Source: Paracoccus hibiscisoli (lineage in GTDB: Bacteria; Pseudomonadota; Alphaproteobacteria; Rhodobacterales; Rhodobacteraceae). From it: a DNA stretch of 64,000 nt. The position numbers and the translations under genes were made by a program. Positions 8,609 through 20,767 of the stretch are shown one piece after another. How positions within the stretch are numbered: position 1 is the stretch's first letter; each line of letters begins with the position of its first letter. Below the pieces are notes generated by a model, which saw nothing but the letters and a program-made list of their open reading frames with translations, had not been told where the DNA came from and searched no databases. The DNA is taken from positions 55,027 to 119,026 of the forward strand of contig NZ_SUNH01000016.1 in NCBI RefSeq assembly GCF_005048265.1, given 5' to 3'.

Positions 8609-9067
8609 ATGAGCGATGACCCCGCCTCGTCCAGTCCGTCGCCTTTCGACGCGATGCTGTGTTTCGATGTCTATGCCGCTAACCTGGCATTCGGGCGGGT
8701 CTACAAGCCATTGCTGGACCCGTTGGGCCTGACCTATCCGCAGTTTCTGGTGATGCTCAGCCTATGGATGGCCGACGGCCAGAGCGTCGGGCGCATCGGA
8801 GAGACCCTGGGACTGGACAGCAGCACGCTGACCCCGCTGATCAAGCGGCTGGAGGGCGCGTCCCTGGTCACCCGCCTGCGCGACACCCGGGACGAGCGGC
8901 GCGTGCTGGTGTCGCTGACCCCGCAGGGCGCCGCGCTGAAATCCGAGGCCGATCGCGTGCTGACCTGCGTGACCCGCAATACCGGGCTGGAGTCCGAGAC
9001 CGCACGGCAGCTGCGCGAACAGCTGCGCCAGCTGCGCCGCGCCCTGCAGCAGCCGCTGAAGGGCTAG
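8609..9067 (+). CDS. ohrR: MarR-family peroxide-sensing regulator OhrR
   Basis: OhrR represses ohr and is released by oxidation of a reactive N-terminal cysteine. The 152-residue product (ATG at 8609, giving MSDDPASSSPSPFDAMLCFD) carries that cysteine in the MLCFDVYAAN motif, as in the OhrR subfamily. A MarR winged helix follows, with LGLTYPQFLVMLSLW, a recognition helix near LGLDSSTLTPLIKRLE, and the wing RDTRDERRVLVSLTPQG. An upstream in-frame ATG at 8537 would place 24 extra residues over the operator palindromes and is less likely. It is divergent from the damaged ohr, which is the usual genetic arrangement. Confidence 0.87.
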   Translation: MSDDPASSSPSPFDAMLCFDVYAANLAFGRVYKPLLDPLGLTYPQFLVMLSLWMADGQSVGRIGETLGLDSSTLTPLIKRLEGASLVTRLRDTRDERRVLVSLTPQGAALKSEADRVLTCVTRNTGLESETARQLREQLRQLRRALQQPLKG

Positions 9068-9111
9068 TCCCTCTTGCGATTTTGCGTCGCGCGGTGCATG
9101 GGTCGGGCACG

Positions 9112-9414
9112 ATGACCCGGATCAATGACATTCCCGACATGCCCGCCCTGCGGGTCGAGATCGACGCCCTGGACGCGCAGCTGATGGCCCTGCTGGCGCG
9201 GCGCCATGCGCTGATCGACCGCGCCGCCCAGATCAAGGCCGGAAACGGCATGCCCGCCCGCATCGACGACCGCGTCGAGGAGGTGGTCGCCAATGTCCGC
9301 CGCCACGCCCAGGGGCACGGCCTGGACCCCGACCTCTATGACCGCCTGTGGCGGCAGCTGATCGAGGCCGCCATCGCCCAGGAAGAACGCCAGCTGAGCA
9401 AGGACCGCCCATGA
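9112..9414 (+). CDS. AroQ-fold chorismate mutase, PchB-like
   Basis: This 100-residue all-helical protein has the AroQ-class pattern: [20 protein letters not shown] in helix 1, [20 protein letters not shown] at the loop/helix 2, and [19 protein letters not shown] in helix 3. The Arg, Arg, Lys and Gln/Glu positions that bind chorismate are plausible in sequence. The spacing and the PAR...RVEEV stretch resemble isochorismate-pyruvate lyase PchB as well as monofunctional chorismate mutase, so the substrate is not settled. The likely reaction is chorismate to prephenate. The stop overlaps the folD ATG by 4 bases, so the two are translated together. A second chorismate mutase lies at 38748-39044. 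Confidence 0.78.
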   Translation: MTRINDIPDMPALRVEIDALDAQLMALLARRHALIDRAAQIKAGNGMPARIDDRVEEVVANVRRHAQGHGLDPDLYDRLWRQLIEAAIAQEERQLSKDRP

Positions 9415-10286
9415 CCGCCCAGACCCTTGACGGCAAGGCCTTTGCCGCCCACCTGCGCGCCCGCATCGCCGCCCAGGTCGCCGATCTGGCGCCCCGGGGC
9501 ATCGTGCCCGGCCTGGCCGTGGTGCTGGTGGGCGAGGACCCGGCCAGCCAGGTCTATGTCCGCTCCAAGGGGCGCATGACGCGCGAGGTCGGCATGACCT
9601 CGTTCGAGCATCGCCTGCCCGCCACCACCGACCAACAGACGCTGCTGGCGCTGATCGCGCGGCTGAACGCCGATCCGGCGGTGAACGGCATCCTGGTGCA
9701 GCTGCCCCTGCCCAAGGGCCTGGACGAGGCCGCCGTCATCAACGCCATCCTGCCCGAAAAGGACGTGGACGGGTTCCACATCCTGAACGTGGGCCGTCTG
9801 GCCACGGGACAGAAGGCGATGGTGCCCTGCACGCCCCTGGGCTGCCTGATGCTGCTGCGCGACCATCTGGGGTCGCTGGCCGGGCGCAACGCGGTGGTCA
9901 TCGGCCGCAGCAACATCGTGGGCAAGCCCATGGCGCAGCTGCTGCTGCGCGACAGCGCGACGGTCACGGTGGCGCATTCGCGCACGCAGGACCTGGCCGC
10001 GCTGTGCCGTCAGGCCGACATTCTGGTCGCGGCGGTGGGGCGCGCGCATTTCGTTCAGGGCGACTGGATCAAGCCGGGCGCGACGGTGATCGACGTGGGC
10101 ATCAACCGGACCGAGGCCGGGCTGGTCGGTGATGTCGATTTCGCCGCCGCTTCGCAGATTGCAGGGGCGATCACGCCGGTGCCGGGCGGGGTGGGGCCGA
10201 TGACCATCGCCTGCCTGCTGGCCAACACGCTGACCGCGACGGCGCGCAGCAACGGCCTGCCCGACCCCGAGGGTCTGACCCCCTAG
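9411..10286 (+). CDS. folD: FolD, methylenetetrahydrofolate dehydrogenase/cyclohydrolase
   Basis: FolD is a bifunctional cytosolic enzyme interconverting 5,10-methylene-THF, 5,10-methenyl-THF and 10-formyl-THF with NADP. The 291-residue product shows the catalytic region [17 protein letters not shown], the signature [15 protein letters not shown], the nucleotide-binding [15 protein letters not shown], and the C-terminal [15 protein letters not shown], all diagnostic. The ATG at 9411 overlaps the preceding stop as ATGA. Its stop shares a CTAG with the convergent gene. Confidence 0.96.
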   Translation: MTAQTLDGKAFAAHLRARIAAQVADLAPRGIVPGLAVVLVGEDPASQVYVRSKGRMTREVGMTSFEHRLPATTDQQTLLALIARLNADPAVNGILVQLPLPKGLDEAAVINAILPEKDVDGFHILNVGRLATGQKAMVPCTPLGCLMLLRDHLGSLAGRNAVVIGRSNIVGKPMAQLLLRDSATVTVAHSRTQDLAALCRQADILVAAVGRAHFVQGDWIKPGATVIDVGINRTEAGLVGDVDFAAASQIAGAITPVPGGVGPMTIACLLANTLTATARSNGLPDPEGLTP

Positions 10287-10855
10287 ACCGCCAGCCGCGC
10301 CGCCAGCCGCAGCGCATGCGCGGGCTGGGTGGTGGCCACCGGCAGGACCGGGTCATAGGCCGCGCGGATCAGCGCGGCCAGCGCGGCCGAGGGCGTGACC
10401 TCGCCCGAGAAGGTCAGCGCGGATTGCATCATCAGCGTCTCGGCCAGAACGCCCGGATGGGCCTCGGCCAGCGGGCCGCCCATGTTCAGGAACATCAGGC
10501 AGGCGCGGATGGCCCCGGCCTCGTCAAAGCGGAACAGGCGATAGCGGTCGGCCTGCTGCCCGGCCAGACGCGCGGGCAGGTCGGCAATGCCGGTCAGCCG
10601 GTCCAGATCGGGCAGATCGGACAGCTCTGCCCAGTCCCGCACAAAGAAGATCATCAGGCTCGCGCCCGTCTCGGGGTCGGTCTCATCCATCGGATGGCGC
10701 GCATGGGCATAGCCCGCGCGCAGTGCGGCGCGCAGGATGTCCAGGCTGCCATCGGCCAGCCCGAAGACGACCGGCGCCACCGGCCGCCCCCACCGCGCGC
10801 ACAGAAAGCTGCCGTCGGGGCGGGTGAACAGGCGTTCGATCAGGGGCGCGTCCAT
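10283..10855 (-). CDS. Conserved hypothetical protein, 190 residues
   Basis: I do not recognise the family. Starting at the ATG at 10853-10855, which has an AAAGG sequence upstream, the product is [20 protein letters not shown] and onward: a soluble protein with no signal peptide or membrane segment. It has repeated acidic/aromatic motifs ([40 protein letters not shown]) and an Ala/Leu-rich C-terminus. A longer start at 10912 would run across a hairpin. Codon use matches its neighbours. It is convergent with folD and downstream of the scoAB hairpin, so it may have its own promoter. Confidence 0.7.
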   Translation of the reverse strand: MDAPLIERLFTRPDGSFLCARWGRPVAPVVFGLADGSLDILRAALRAGYAHARHPMDETDPETGASLMIFFVRDWAELSDLPDLDRLTGIADLPARLAGQQADRYRLFRFDEAGAIRACLMFLNMGGPLAEAHPGVLAETLMMQSALTFSGEVTPSAALAALIRAAYDPVLPVATTQPAHALRLAARLAV

Positions 10856-10886
10856 CGGCGGACCTTTCATCGCGGCTGGAATGACG

Positions 10887-10910
10887 GACGGGGGGCGCGG
10901 GCCCCCCGTC
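10887..10910 (-). terminator. GC-rich hairpin downstream of scoB
   Basis: GACGGGGGGC (10887-10896) pairs perfectly with GCCCCCCGTC (10901-10910) over a 4-base loop. It lies 22 bases after the scoB stop in the direction of minus-strand transcription. No strong T run follows, so terminator function is probable but not certain. Confidence 0.55.
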
Positions 10911-10931
10911 ATCGGTTCGGATCGGTCGGTC

Positions 10932-11560
<629 letters not shown>

Positions 11561-11564
<4 letters not shown>

Positions 11565-12265
11565 ACGGCCTCCTTCTTGCGGGTGGTGCGCTGTTCAATG
11601 CGCTTTTCGTGGCTGCCCTGGATGATCCGGTGGACATAGATGCCCGGCAGGTGGATCAGGTCGGGGTCCAGGCTGCCGCGCGGCACGATCTCCTCGACCT
11701 CGGCCACGCAGACCTTGCCGCACATCGCGGCGGGCGGGTTGAAGTTGCGCGCCGTCTTGCGGAACACCAGGTTGCCTGTGTCATCGGCCTTCCAGGCCTT
11801 GACGATGGACAGGTCTGCCACGATTCCACGTTCCAGGATATAGTCCTGGCCGTCGAAATTCTTGACCTCCTTGCCCTCGGCGATGACGGTGCCGACGCCG
11901 GTCTTGGTGTAAAAGCCGGGGATGCCCGCACCGCCCGCACGCATGCGTTCGGCCAGGGTGCCTTGGGGGTTGAACTCCAGCTCCAGCTCTCCGGACAGGT
12001 ATTGGCGCATGAATTCGGCATTTTCGCCGACATAGCTGCTGATCATCTTCTTGATCTGGTGCGTGTCCAGCAGCTTGCCCAGGCCGAACCCGTCCACGCC
12101 GCAATTGTTGCTGGCGATGGTCAGATCCTTGACCTTGGCCTCGACCAGCGCGTCGATCAGCAGCTCGGGGATGCCGCACAGACCGAACCCCCCCGCAGCG
12201 ATGAACATCCCGTCATGCAGAAGGCCGTCCAAGGCCTCTGCTGCCGTTCCATAGACCTTTTTCAT
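11561..12265 (-). CDS. scoA: Succinyl-CoA:3-ketoacid CoA-transferase subunit A
   Basis: This is the partner subunit of the class I CoA-transferase. The 234-residue product begins [20 protein letters not shown] and carries the glycine-rich [18 protein letters not shown], the block [16 protein letters not shown], and the [18 protein letters not shown] region, all characteristic of SCOT subunit A. scoB is co-translated downstream. The pair links acetoacetate or PHB breakdown to the TCA cycle. Confidence 0.93.
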
Positions 12266-12367
12266 CGGCCCTCCCCTGCTGAAATCCCGGTGATGGCCAA
12301 GTTGTTGCCCGCCCCCGCGACGGTGTCAATCGCAGGGGGCGGCTGTTAGCGCCGCGACCTCGGGCGG

Positions 12368-15091
12368 TCAGCCCTCCTTGGGTGGGGCCTTTGAGGGCGC
12401 GGCCTTCTTGGCGGGTGCCTTCTTTGCGGCAGGCTTCTTGGCGGCAGCCTTGGTCGTCGTCTTGGCTGCGGACTTGGCCGGGGCCTTCTTCGCGGCGGGC
12501 TTCTTGGCCTTGGCCGGGGATTTCGCGGCCTTCGCGGCGATCAACTCCAGCGCCTGTTCGACGGTCAGATCCTCGGTCGCGATGCCGCGGGGCAGGGTTG
12601 CGTTGACCTTGGCCCATTTCACATAGGGGCCGTACTTGCCGTCCATGATCTGGATCGGGCCGCCATCGGGATGCTCTCCCAGCTCGCGCAGGGGGGCGGC
12701 CGCCGCGCCGCGGCCCCCGCGGACCTGCTTGGCCGCCAGCACCTCGACCGCGCGGTTCATGCCGATGGTGAACACCTCGTCCACATCCGGCAGGTTGGCG
12801 TATTTCGAGCCGTGCTTCACATAGGGGCCGAACCGGCCGATGCTGGCCTCGATCAGCGCGCCATCCTCGGGGTGGGGGCCGACGGGGCGGGGCAGGGACA
12901 GCAGCTGCAGGGCGCGGTCCAGCTCCAGCGTGGCGGCATCCCAGCCCTTGGGGATCGAGGCGCGGGGCGGTTTCGGGACCTCTTCGGTCGCCTCGCCGCG
13001 CTGGACATAGGGGCCAAACCGCCCGGTTTTGAGGCTGATCTGATCGCCCGCATCCTCGCCCAGCACGCGGTCGCCCACCGGCGCCTCGCCGTCGGGCGAT
13101 GACAACGGGCGCGTATAGCGGCATTCGGGGTAGTTGGTGCAGCCGATGAAGGCCCCGCCCGACCGCGCGGTCTTCAGGTTCAGCCGCCCGGCCCCGCAGA
13201 CGGGGCATTCGCGCGGATCGCCGCCATCCGCGCGCGGCGGATACAGATGCGGGGCCAGCGCGTCGTCGATGGCCTCCAGCACCTCGGTGATGCGCAGCTC
13301 GGAGGTGCCCTCCAGCGCCTTGGAGAAATCCTTCCAGAAGCGGGTCAGAACCTCGCGCCACAACCGGTCGCCGGCGCTGATCTCGTCCAGCTCGTTTTCC
13401 AGATCGGCGGTGAAGTCATAGCTGACATAGCGCGGAAAGTATTTCAGCAGAAAGATCGTGACCAGCCGGCCCTTGTCCTCGGCGATCAGGCGGTTCTTGT
13501 CCTTGCGGACATATTCGCGGTCCTGGATCGTGGTGACGATGCTGGCATAGGTCGACGGGCGGCCGATGCCCAGCTCCTCCATCCGCTTGACCAGCGTGGC
13601 CTCGGTATAGCGGGGGGGCGGCTGCGTGAAATGCTGGCGCGCGGCGGCCTGCGCGCTGTCATTCGTCAGCAGGCCGGGTGCGCTGCGCTGTCCGGCGGGG
13701 GCGGGCGCGGGGTCGCCGCCCTTTTCGCGGGCCTTGACCAGATCGTCGTCAAAGGCGTTGGCGACCAGGCGCGCGACCTCTCCCTGGGTGATCGCGGGCA
13801 GGCGGGCGCTGTCCTCGCCGTCATCGTCGTCGCGGCCCTGGTCATAGACGCGCAGAAAGCCGTCGAACAGCATCACCTGACCAGTGGCGCGCAGGCCGAC
13901 CTGATCGTCGGGGCTGGCGATCTCGACCGTGGTGCGCTCCATCCGGGCGGCCTCCATCTGGCTGGCGATCGTGCGCTTCCAGATCAGGTCATACAGCTTG
14001 CGCTGGTCGTCGGCGGTCAGCCGTGCCTTGTCGGGCGACACCATCATGTCGGTTGGGCGGATGCATTCATGCGCCTCTTGGGCGTTCTTGGCCTTGTTCT
14101 TGTACATGCGCGGCGATTTCGGCAGGTATGTCTCGCCGAACTTGGCCTTGATCGCGTCGCGGGCGGCCATCACGGCCTCGGGGGCCATGTCGATGCCGTC
14201 GGTCCGCATATAGGTGATCAGCCCGGCCTCATAGAGGCGCTGAGCCGCCGACATGCAGGCCTTGGCGCCCATGCCCATCTTGCGGCTGGCCTCCTGCTGC
14301 AAGGTCGAGGTCATGAAGGGCGGCCACGGATTGCGGCTGGCCGGCTTGGCCGCGACGGACGTGACCTTGAGGTCGCGGCTGGTCACCGCGCTCAGCGCCA
14401 TGGCGGCCTGATCGGCGGTGGCCAGGTCGAACCGGTCCAGCTTTTTCCCGGCCAGCGACACCAGGGCGGCGTCGTATTCCTCGCCGCCGGGCGTGGCCAA
14501 GCGGGCATGAACGGACCAGTATTCGCGGGCGCGGAACGCCTCGATCTCCATCTCGCGGTCGACGATCAGGCGCAGGCAGACCGATTGCACCCGGCCCGCC
14601 GATTTCGCGCCCGGCAGCTTGCGCCATAGAACCGGCGACAGCTTGAACCCCACCAGATAGTCCAGCGCGCGCCGCGCCAGATAGGCGTCGACCAGCGGCT
14701 GGTCGATCTGGCGGGGGCGGCCCATCGCCTCGGTCACGGCAGTCTTGGTGATCGCGTTGAAGGTCACGCGGCTGACCTCGGCGCCCTTCTTGAGGGCCGG
14801 GGCCAGCGCTTCCAGCAGGTGCCAGCTGATCGCCTCGCCCTCGCGGTCGGGGTCGGTGGCCAGGATCAGCGTCTGGTCGTCCTTCAGCGCGTCCTTGATG
14901 GCCTTGAGATGCTTGCGGCTGTCGGCCGCCACCTCCCATTTCATGTCGAAATCGTTGTCGGTATCGACGCTGCCATCCTTGGGCGGCAGGTCGCGGACAT
15001 GGCCGAAACTGGCCAGAACCCGATAGTCGGACCCCAAGTATTTCTCGATGGTCTTGGCCTTGGCCGGGGATTCGACGACGACGACGGGCAT
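12368..15091 (-). CDS. topA: DNA topoisomerase I
   Basis: Type IA topoisomerase that relaxes negative supercoils through a 5'-phosphotyrosine intermediate. The start at 15089-15091 gives MPVVVVESPAKAKTIEKYLG, the family N-terminus (Toprim); the longer ORF adds 25 unrelated residues. The catalytic Tyr lies in GLITYMRTDGIDM (about residue 305). A C-terminal zinc-ribbon with CPVCGAG...GCTNYPEC (about 595-620) is followed by several topo-C repeats with GRFGPYV motifs. A lysine/alanine-rich tail (AKKPAAKKAPAK-like) of some 60 residues is common in alphaproteobacterial TopA and may bind DNA or RNA polymerase. dprA lies upstream on the same strand. Confidence 0.95.
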   Translation of the reverse strand: MPVVVVESPAKAKTIEKYLGSDYRVLASFGHVRDLPPKDGSVDTDNDFDMKWEVAADSRKHLKAIKDALKDDQTLILATDPDREGEAISWHLLEALAPALKKGAEVSRVTFNAITKTAVTEAMGRPRQIDQPLVDAYLARRALDYLVGFKLSPVLWRKLPGAKSAGRVQSVCLRLIVDREMEIEAFRAREYWSVHARLATPGGEEYDAALVSLAGKKLDRFDLATADQAAMALSAVTSRDLKVTSVAAKPASRNPWPPFMTSTLQQEASRKMGMGAKACMSAAQRLYEAGLITYMRTDGIDMAPEAVMAARDAIKAKFGETYLPKSPRMYKNKAKNAQEAHECIRPTDMMVSPDKARLTADDQRKLYDLIWKRTIASQMEAARMERTTVEIASPDDQVGLRATGQVMLFDGFLRVYDQGRDDDDGEDSARLPAITQGEVARLVANAFDDDLVKAREKGGDPAPAPAGQRSAPGLLTNDSAQAAARQHFTQPPPRYTEATLVKRMEELGIGRPSTYASIVTTIQDREYVRKDKNRLIAEDKGRLVTIFLLKYFPRYVSYDFTADLENELDEISAGDRLWREVLTRFWKDFSKALEGTSELRITEVLEAIDDALAPHLYPPRADGGDPRECPVCGAGRLNLKTARSGGAFIGCTNYPECRYTRPLSSPDGEAPVGDRVLGEDAGDQISLKTGRFGPYVQRGEATEEVPKPPRASIPKGWDAATLELDRALQLLSLPRPVGPHPEDGALIEASIGRFGPYVKHGSKYANLPDVDEVFTIGMNRAVEVLAAKQVRGGRGAAAAPLRELGEHPDGGPIQIMDGKYGPYVKWAKVNATLPRGIATEDLTVEQALELIAAKAAKSPAKAKKPAAKKAPAKSAAKTTTKAAAKKPAAKKAPAKKAAPSKAPPKEG

Positions 15092-15184
15092 GATCACCTC
15101 GGACAACTGCAATGGGGCGGCAAGATGGGTGCCGGGCGGGGCAGTGTCAACGGGGGGTGACAGCACAACACCGCGGGATGGGTG

Positions 15185-16345
15185 TCACGACAGCGCCAGA
15201 CGGCCCCCCGCCAGACGGGTGACGCGCCCCTGCAGCTCCAGCGACAGGATCACCGCATTCGCCGTGGCCGCGGGTACGCCCAGGTCGCGGATCAGGTCGT
15301 TCTCCTCGGTCGGGGAGGGGCCAAGCCGCGACAGGATGCGGCTCTCCAGGTGGATCGGGCCACCTGAATCGCGCGCGGGGCGCACCGGCTCGGGCGCCGC
15401 GATCGCGGATGCTGTGACCTCCCGCGGCGGGGCCAGCGGCAGGGTGGGGGCCAGCGGCCGCGTCAGGGCCAGCGCATCGGCGACATCGGCGGCGCTGCGC
15501 ACCAGGGTGGCCCCGTCGCGGATCAGCGCGTTGCATCCGGCGGCCCGTGCATCCATCGGGTGTCCGGGCACGGCCATCACCTCGCGGCCCTGGTCCAGCG
15601 CGTTGCGGGCGGTGATCAGCGTGCCGGACCGCTGCGCGGCCTCGATCACCACGACCGCCTGCGACAGGCCCGAGACGATCCGGTTGCGGGTCGGAAAGTG
15701 CCGGGCCGCAGGCTCTGTCCCCGGGGGCTGTTCCGAAATCAGCGCGCCGGTTTCCGCGATCCGGGCGGCCAGGGCCGCATTTTCGGCCGGATAGATGACA
15801 TCGACCCCGCCCGCCAACACGGCGATGGTGCCGGTGGCCAGCGCGGCGTCATGGGCGGCGGTATCCACGCCTCGCGCAAGGCCTGCGGCCACGACATAGC
15901 CCGCTTCGGCCAGGCCCGCGGCCATCCCCCGCGCCATCCGCAGCCCCAGGGACGAGGCGTTGCGCGCCCCGATTACCGCGATGGTGTCGCGCGACAGCCA
16001 GGCCGGATCGCCGCGCACCCACAGCACGGCGGGCGCGCCGTCGATCTGGCGCAGCGCATCGGGATAGGCGGCGCTGTCATGGCGCACCAGCCGCGCCCCG
16101 GCACGCCGGCCGGCGGCCAGTTCGGCGGCGGCTACGCCTTCGGGACAGCATTGATAATCGGCGATGCCGGACCCCGCCGCGATCTGGGGCAGGGCCTCCA
16201 GCGCGGCGCGGGCGCTGCCATGTTCGGCGATCAGCCGGTGAAAGGTCGCGGGCCCCACCCGGCGCGACCGGATCAGCCGCAGCACCGTCAGGTCGTCATC
16301 GACAGAGGGCAGCCCGAAACGGGCAGGCGCAAGTCCGATCGTCAT
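15185..16345 (-). CDS. dprA: DprA/Smf, DNA-processing protein
   Basis: DprA binds incoming single-stranded DNA and loads RecA in natural transformation; many non-competent bacteria also keep it. The 386-residue product has the Rossmann-fold core with IAVIGARNASSLGLRMARGM, AAGLARGVDTAAHDAAL (canonical SGLARGID with AGLARGVD here), EQPPGTEP and HFPTRNRIVSGLSQAVVVIE. A C-terminal winged-helix (about 325-386) follows. It sits 93 bases upstream of topA in the usual dprA-topA order. I see no other competence gene in the window. Confidence 0.93.
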   Translation of the reverse strand: MTIGLAPARFGLPSVDDDLTVLRLIRSRRVGPATFHRLIAEHGSARAALEALPQIAAGSGIADYQCCPEGVAAAELAAGRRAGARLVRHDSAAYPDALRQIDGAPAVLWVRGDPAWLSRDTIAVIGARNASSLGLRMARGMAAGLAEAGYVVAAGLARGVDTAAHDAALATGTIAVLAGGVDVIYPAENAALAARIAETGALISEQPPGTEPAARHFPTRNRIVSGLSQAVVVIEAAQRSGTLITARNALDQGREVMAVPGHPMDARAAGCNALIRDGATLVRSAADVADALALTRPLAPTLPLAPPREVTASAIAAPEPVRPARDSGGPIHLESRILSRLGPSPTEENDLIRDLGVPAATANAVILSLELQGRVTRLAGGRLALS

Positions 16346-16425
16346 GGGTCACCTCCGTCAGGTCTGCCCCAACAGATAGCCCAAGGGTGGTTAACAATCG
16401 GTTAGCGTCGGCGGTCCGGGCGCCC

Positions 16426-17847
<1,422 letters not shown>

Positions 17848-18061
17848 GCGGGTCTCCTGGCGGGTTCGGAACGGGTTCGGGGCGGCGTCGTGTCGGGCGC
17901 GGCAGGGGGTCGCGTTCCCCTCGGGACCGGAAATACTGTAGGTATGACTTGCCCGGAGGGGCGAGATATGGTCATAGAACGGTCACTGTGAAAGGAAAAG
18001 GGGCAGCCTCCCGGCCGCCCCTGCGGCCATTGAGGCCGGGCCACTGCAACGGGATGGAATG

Positions 18062-18964
18062 ATGGCAAAAGCGATGATGGGCCGTGCATTCGCGGCAGCG
18101 ACGGGGTTCGCATCCGCGGGCATGCTGGCCGGGACGGCTGCGGCGCAGGGTGTGCTGGGCGATCTGCCCACGATCGGAAAGCCGGTCGCGGGGGGCATGG
18201 GCTTTCAGCCGGCTGCGACGGAACTGGCGCGCGACCAGCAATGGCTGGACTATTTCGTGCTGATCATCATCGCGGTCGTGACGGTGTTCGTCTGCGTGCT
18301 GCTGCTGATCGTGATCTTCCGGTTCAACAGCCGGGCGAACCCGGTTCCCGCGAAATTCACGCATAACACCCCGCTGGAGATCGGCTGGACGCTGGTTCCC
18401 GTGCTGATCCTGGTGGCCATCGGGGCGTTCTCGCTGCCGATCCTGTTCCGCAGCCAGGAGATGCCGGAAAATCCCGACGTCGTGGTCAAGGTCACCGGCC
18501 ACCAGTGGTATTGGTCCTATGAATATCCCGACAATGGCATCGCCTTCGATTCGCTGATGCTGGCCGAGGATGAGCTGGCCGATTACGGCTATGCGCCCGA
18601 TGAATACCTGCTGGCGACCGACACCGCCGTGGTCGTGCCCGTGGGCCAGACCGTCCTGCTGCAGGTGACGGCCAGCGACGTGATCCACTCCTGGACCATC
18701 CCGGCCTTTGCCGTGAAGCAGGACGCGGTCCCCGGCCGCATCGCCCAGGCCTGGTTCAACGTCGAGCGTGAGGGCACCTATTTCGGCCAGTGCAGCGAGC
18801 TGTGCGGCATCAGCCACGCCTATATGCCCATCGTCGTCAAGGCCGTCAGCCCCGAGGTCTATGCGGCCTGGGTGGCTGAGCAGGGCGGCACCCTGGGCGA
18901 CGAGCCCGCCGCCACCGCCAGCCTGGACAGCGACGCCCGGATCGACCTGGCCCGCGCCGAGTGA
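18062..18964 (+). CDS. ctaC: Cytochrome c oxidase (aa3) subunit II, CtaC
   Basis: Subunit II holds the CuA centre that accepts electrons from cytochrome c. The 300-residue product has a signal peptide ending in GTAAAQ (the mature Paracoccus protein begins at this Gln), then two membrane helices (about 62-88 and 105-128). A periplasmic cupredoxin domain follows. CuA ligands are visible as the His in [11 protein letters not shown] and the cluster [12 protein letters not shown]. The aromatic electron-entry region is [13 protein letters not shown]. Two successive ATGs (18059, 18062) are possible starts. The sequence is strikingly like the Paracoccus denitrificans protein. It heads the cta cluster. 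Confidence 0.96.
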   Translation: MAKAMMGRAFAAATGFASAGMLAGTAAAQGVLGDLPTIGKPVAGGMGFQPAATELARDQQWLDYFVLIIIAVVTVFVCVLLLIVIFRFNSRANPVPAKFTHNTPLEIGWTLVPVLILVAIGAFSLPILFRSQEMPENPDVVVKVTGHQWYWSYEYPDNGIAFDSLMLAEDELADYGYAPDEYLLATDTAVVVPVGQTVLLQVTASDVIHSWTIPAFAVKQDAVPGRIAQAWFNVEREGTYFGQCSELCGISHAYMPIVVKAVSPEVYAAWVAEQGGTLGDEPAATASLDSDARIDLARAE

Positions 18965-19031
18965 TCCGACCTAGAACCCAGGTCGCGGCGGCATCCTGCC
19001 GGCGCGGCCAAGGAAACAGAATGCAGGCGCG

Positions 19032-19949
19032 ATGACCGATATCAACGCATACGAGGCCACCCCCGAGGCAGAGTTCGGCGATTTCGTCGCCCTGCTGAAG
19101 CCCCGCGTCATGTCGCTGGTCGTGTTCACGGCCTTTGTCGGCCTGTTCGTGGCCCCCGTCGACGTGCATCCCTTCATCGCCTTCTGCTCGGTCCTGTTCA
19201 TCGCTTTGGGCGGCGGCGCCTCGGGCGCGCTGAACATGTGGTACGACCGCGACATCGACGCGATCATGAACCGCACCCAGACCCGTCCGATCCCCTCGGG
19301 GCGCGTGGATGGCGGTGCGGCCTTGGGCCTGGGGCTGGTGCTGTCGGTCATCTCGGTGATGATGCTGGGGCTGGTCGCAAACTGGTTCGCGGCCGCGTTC
19401 CTGGCCTTTACCATCTTCTTCTACGCCGTCGTCTATACCGTCTGGCTGAAGCGCTGGACGCCGCAGAACATCGTCATCGGCGGTGCCGCAGGCGCGTTCC
19501 CCCCGATGATCGGATGGGCCTGCGCCACCGGCGGGATCAGCATCGAATCGGTGTTGATGTTCGCGCTGGTCTTCTTCTGGACGCCGCCCCATTTCTGGGC
19601 GCTGGCGCTGTTCATGAAGGAGGACTATCACAAGGCCGGGGTGCCGATGCTGACCGTGACCCATGGTCGCCAGGTCGCGCGGCGCCACATCTTTGCCTAT
19701 ACGCTGGTTTTGGCGCCCTTTGCGCTGTGGCTGGGCCTGACCTCGGTCGGCGGCCCGCTGTACATGGCGGTGGCGGTGGTGCTGAACGCGGCCTTCATCC
19801 GCGGCGGCTGGCAGATCCTGCGCCGCGCCGAGGAGACCGCCATCGCCGATGGCTACGCGGTCGAGAAACGGGTGTTCAAGCTGTCGCTGTATTACCTGTT
19901 CCTGCATTTCTTGGCACTGCTGGTGCAAAGCTGGATCGGAGGCTGGTAA
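19032..19949 (+). CDS. ctaB: Protoheme IX farnesyltransferase (heme O synthase) CtaB
   Basis: CtaB is a membrane prenyltransferase that adds a farnesyl group to heme B, giving heme O, the precursor of heme A for the aa3 oxidase. The 305-residue protein has about nine hydrophobic helices. It carries the Asp-rich motif [19 protein letters not shown] (about 76-94) that binds Mg-diphosphate, a second conserved loop [18 protein letters not shown], and [19 protein letters not shown]. It lies 67 bases after ctaC and 1 base before the small coxF-like gene. Confidence 0.96.
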   Translation: MTDINAYEATPEAEFGDFVALLKPRVMSLVVFTAFVGLFVAPVDVHPFIAFCSVLFIALGGGASGALNMWYDRDIDAIMNRTQTRPIPSGRVDGGAALGLGLVLSVISVMMLGLVANWFAAAFLAFTIFFYAVVYTVWLKRWTPQNIVIGGAAGAFPPMIGWACATGGISIESVLMFALVFFWTPPHFWALALFMKEDYHKAGVPMLTVTHGRQVARRHIFAYTLVLAPFALWLGLTSVGGPLYMAVAVVLNAAFIRGGWQILRRAEETAIADGYAVEKRVFKLSLYYLFLHFLALLVQSWIGGW

Positions 19950-19950
19950 C

Positions 19951-20166
19951 ATGGCGCTGAGAACAGAACACGAGATCCATGGTCGCCGCAAATCGCGCAA
20001 TGTCGGTCTGGGCGTCGTCCTGATCGGCTTTGTCGCGCTGGTCTTTGCGCTGACCGTCGTCAAGGTCCAGCAGGGTGGCCTGCTGGAGGCTTATGATCAC
20101 CAGCCGCGCGTGTCGATGACGCCCATCGTGGAGCCGGTCGCGCCCGTCCAGGAGGTGCAGCAATGA
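19951..20166 (+). CDS. Small single-span protein of the aa3 cluster (CoxF-like)
   Basis: This 71-residue protein starts at the ATG directly after the ctaB stop and overlaps ctaG by 4 bases. It has a short basic N-terminus ([11 protein letters not shown]), one membrane helix (about 17-38) and a Pro/Val-rich periplasmic tail. A small protein with this topology occupies the same place between ctaB and ctaG in related bacteria and is called CoxF or an assembly factor. Position and topology point to oxidase assembly, but no biochemical role is shown by the sequence. Confidence 0.8.
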   Translation: MALRTEHEIHGRRKSRNVGLGVVLIGFVALVFALTVVKVQQGGLLEAYDHQPRVSMTPIVEPVAPVQEVQQ

Positions 20167-20735
20167 AACGTCTCAGCCCCGAGGGCCGCACGGTCGCCAT
20201 GCTGCTGGGCGTTGTCGTGACCATGGGCGCGCTGTCCTGGGCGGCGGTGCCCTTCTATGACTGGTTCTGCCGCGTCACCGGCTTCGGCGGCACGACCCAG
20301 ACCGCCGAGAGCGCCTCCGACACCATCCTGGACGAGGTCGTGCGCGTGCGCTTCGACGCCAATGTGGACGCCAATCTGGGCTGGACCTTCCGCCCGATGC
20401 AGACCCGCATGGACCTGAAGATCGGAGAGAGCGGCCTGGCCTTCTACGAGGCGGTGAACACCTCCGACGTGCCGCTGACCGGCACGGCCAGCTACAACGT
20501 CGCCCCCGAGGTGACCGGATATTATTTCATCAAGGTCGAGTGTTTCTGCTTTACCGAGCAGACCCTGCAGCCCGGCGAGAGCATCGAGATGCCCGTCAGC
20601 TTCTATGTCGATCCCGAGCTTGTGGACGACCGCGATGCCGGTCATGTGCGTGACATCACGCTGTCCTACACCTTCCATCGGACCGAACCGCGCAGTGCCG
20701 CGCTTGACACCGGCGCGTCCGACACCATCAACTAA
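20163..20735 (+). CDS. ctaG: Cytochrome c oxidase copper chaperone CtaG (Cox11 family)
   Basis: CtaG/Cox11 delivers copper to the CuB site of subunit I. The 190-residue product has an N-terminal membrane anchor (about 10-32) and a periplasmic beta-sandwich. The copper-binding signature [19 protein letters not shown] (about 123-141) and the conserved upstream [16 protein letters not shown] both match the family. A 4-base ATGA overlap couples it to the preceding small protein. ctaE follows after 32 bases. Confidence 0.95.
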   Translation: MKRLSPEGRTVAMLLGVVVTMGALSWAAVPFYDWFCRVTGFGGTTQTAESASDTILDEVVRVRFDANVDANLGWTFRPMQTRMDLKIGESGLAFYEAVNTSDVPLTGTASYNVAPEVTGYYFIKVECFCFTEQTLQPGESIEMPVSFYVDPELVDDRDAGHVRDITLSYTFHRTEPRSAALDTGASDTIN

Positions 20736-20767
20736 GACGAATACGAGGGAGCCGACGGGGATCCGCC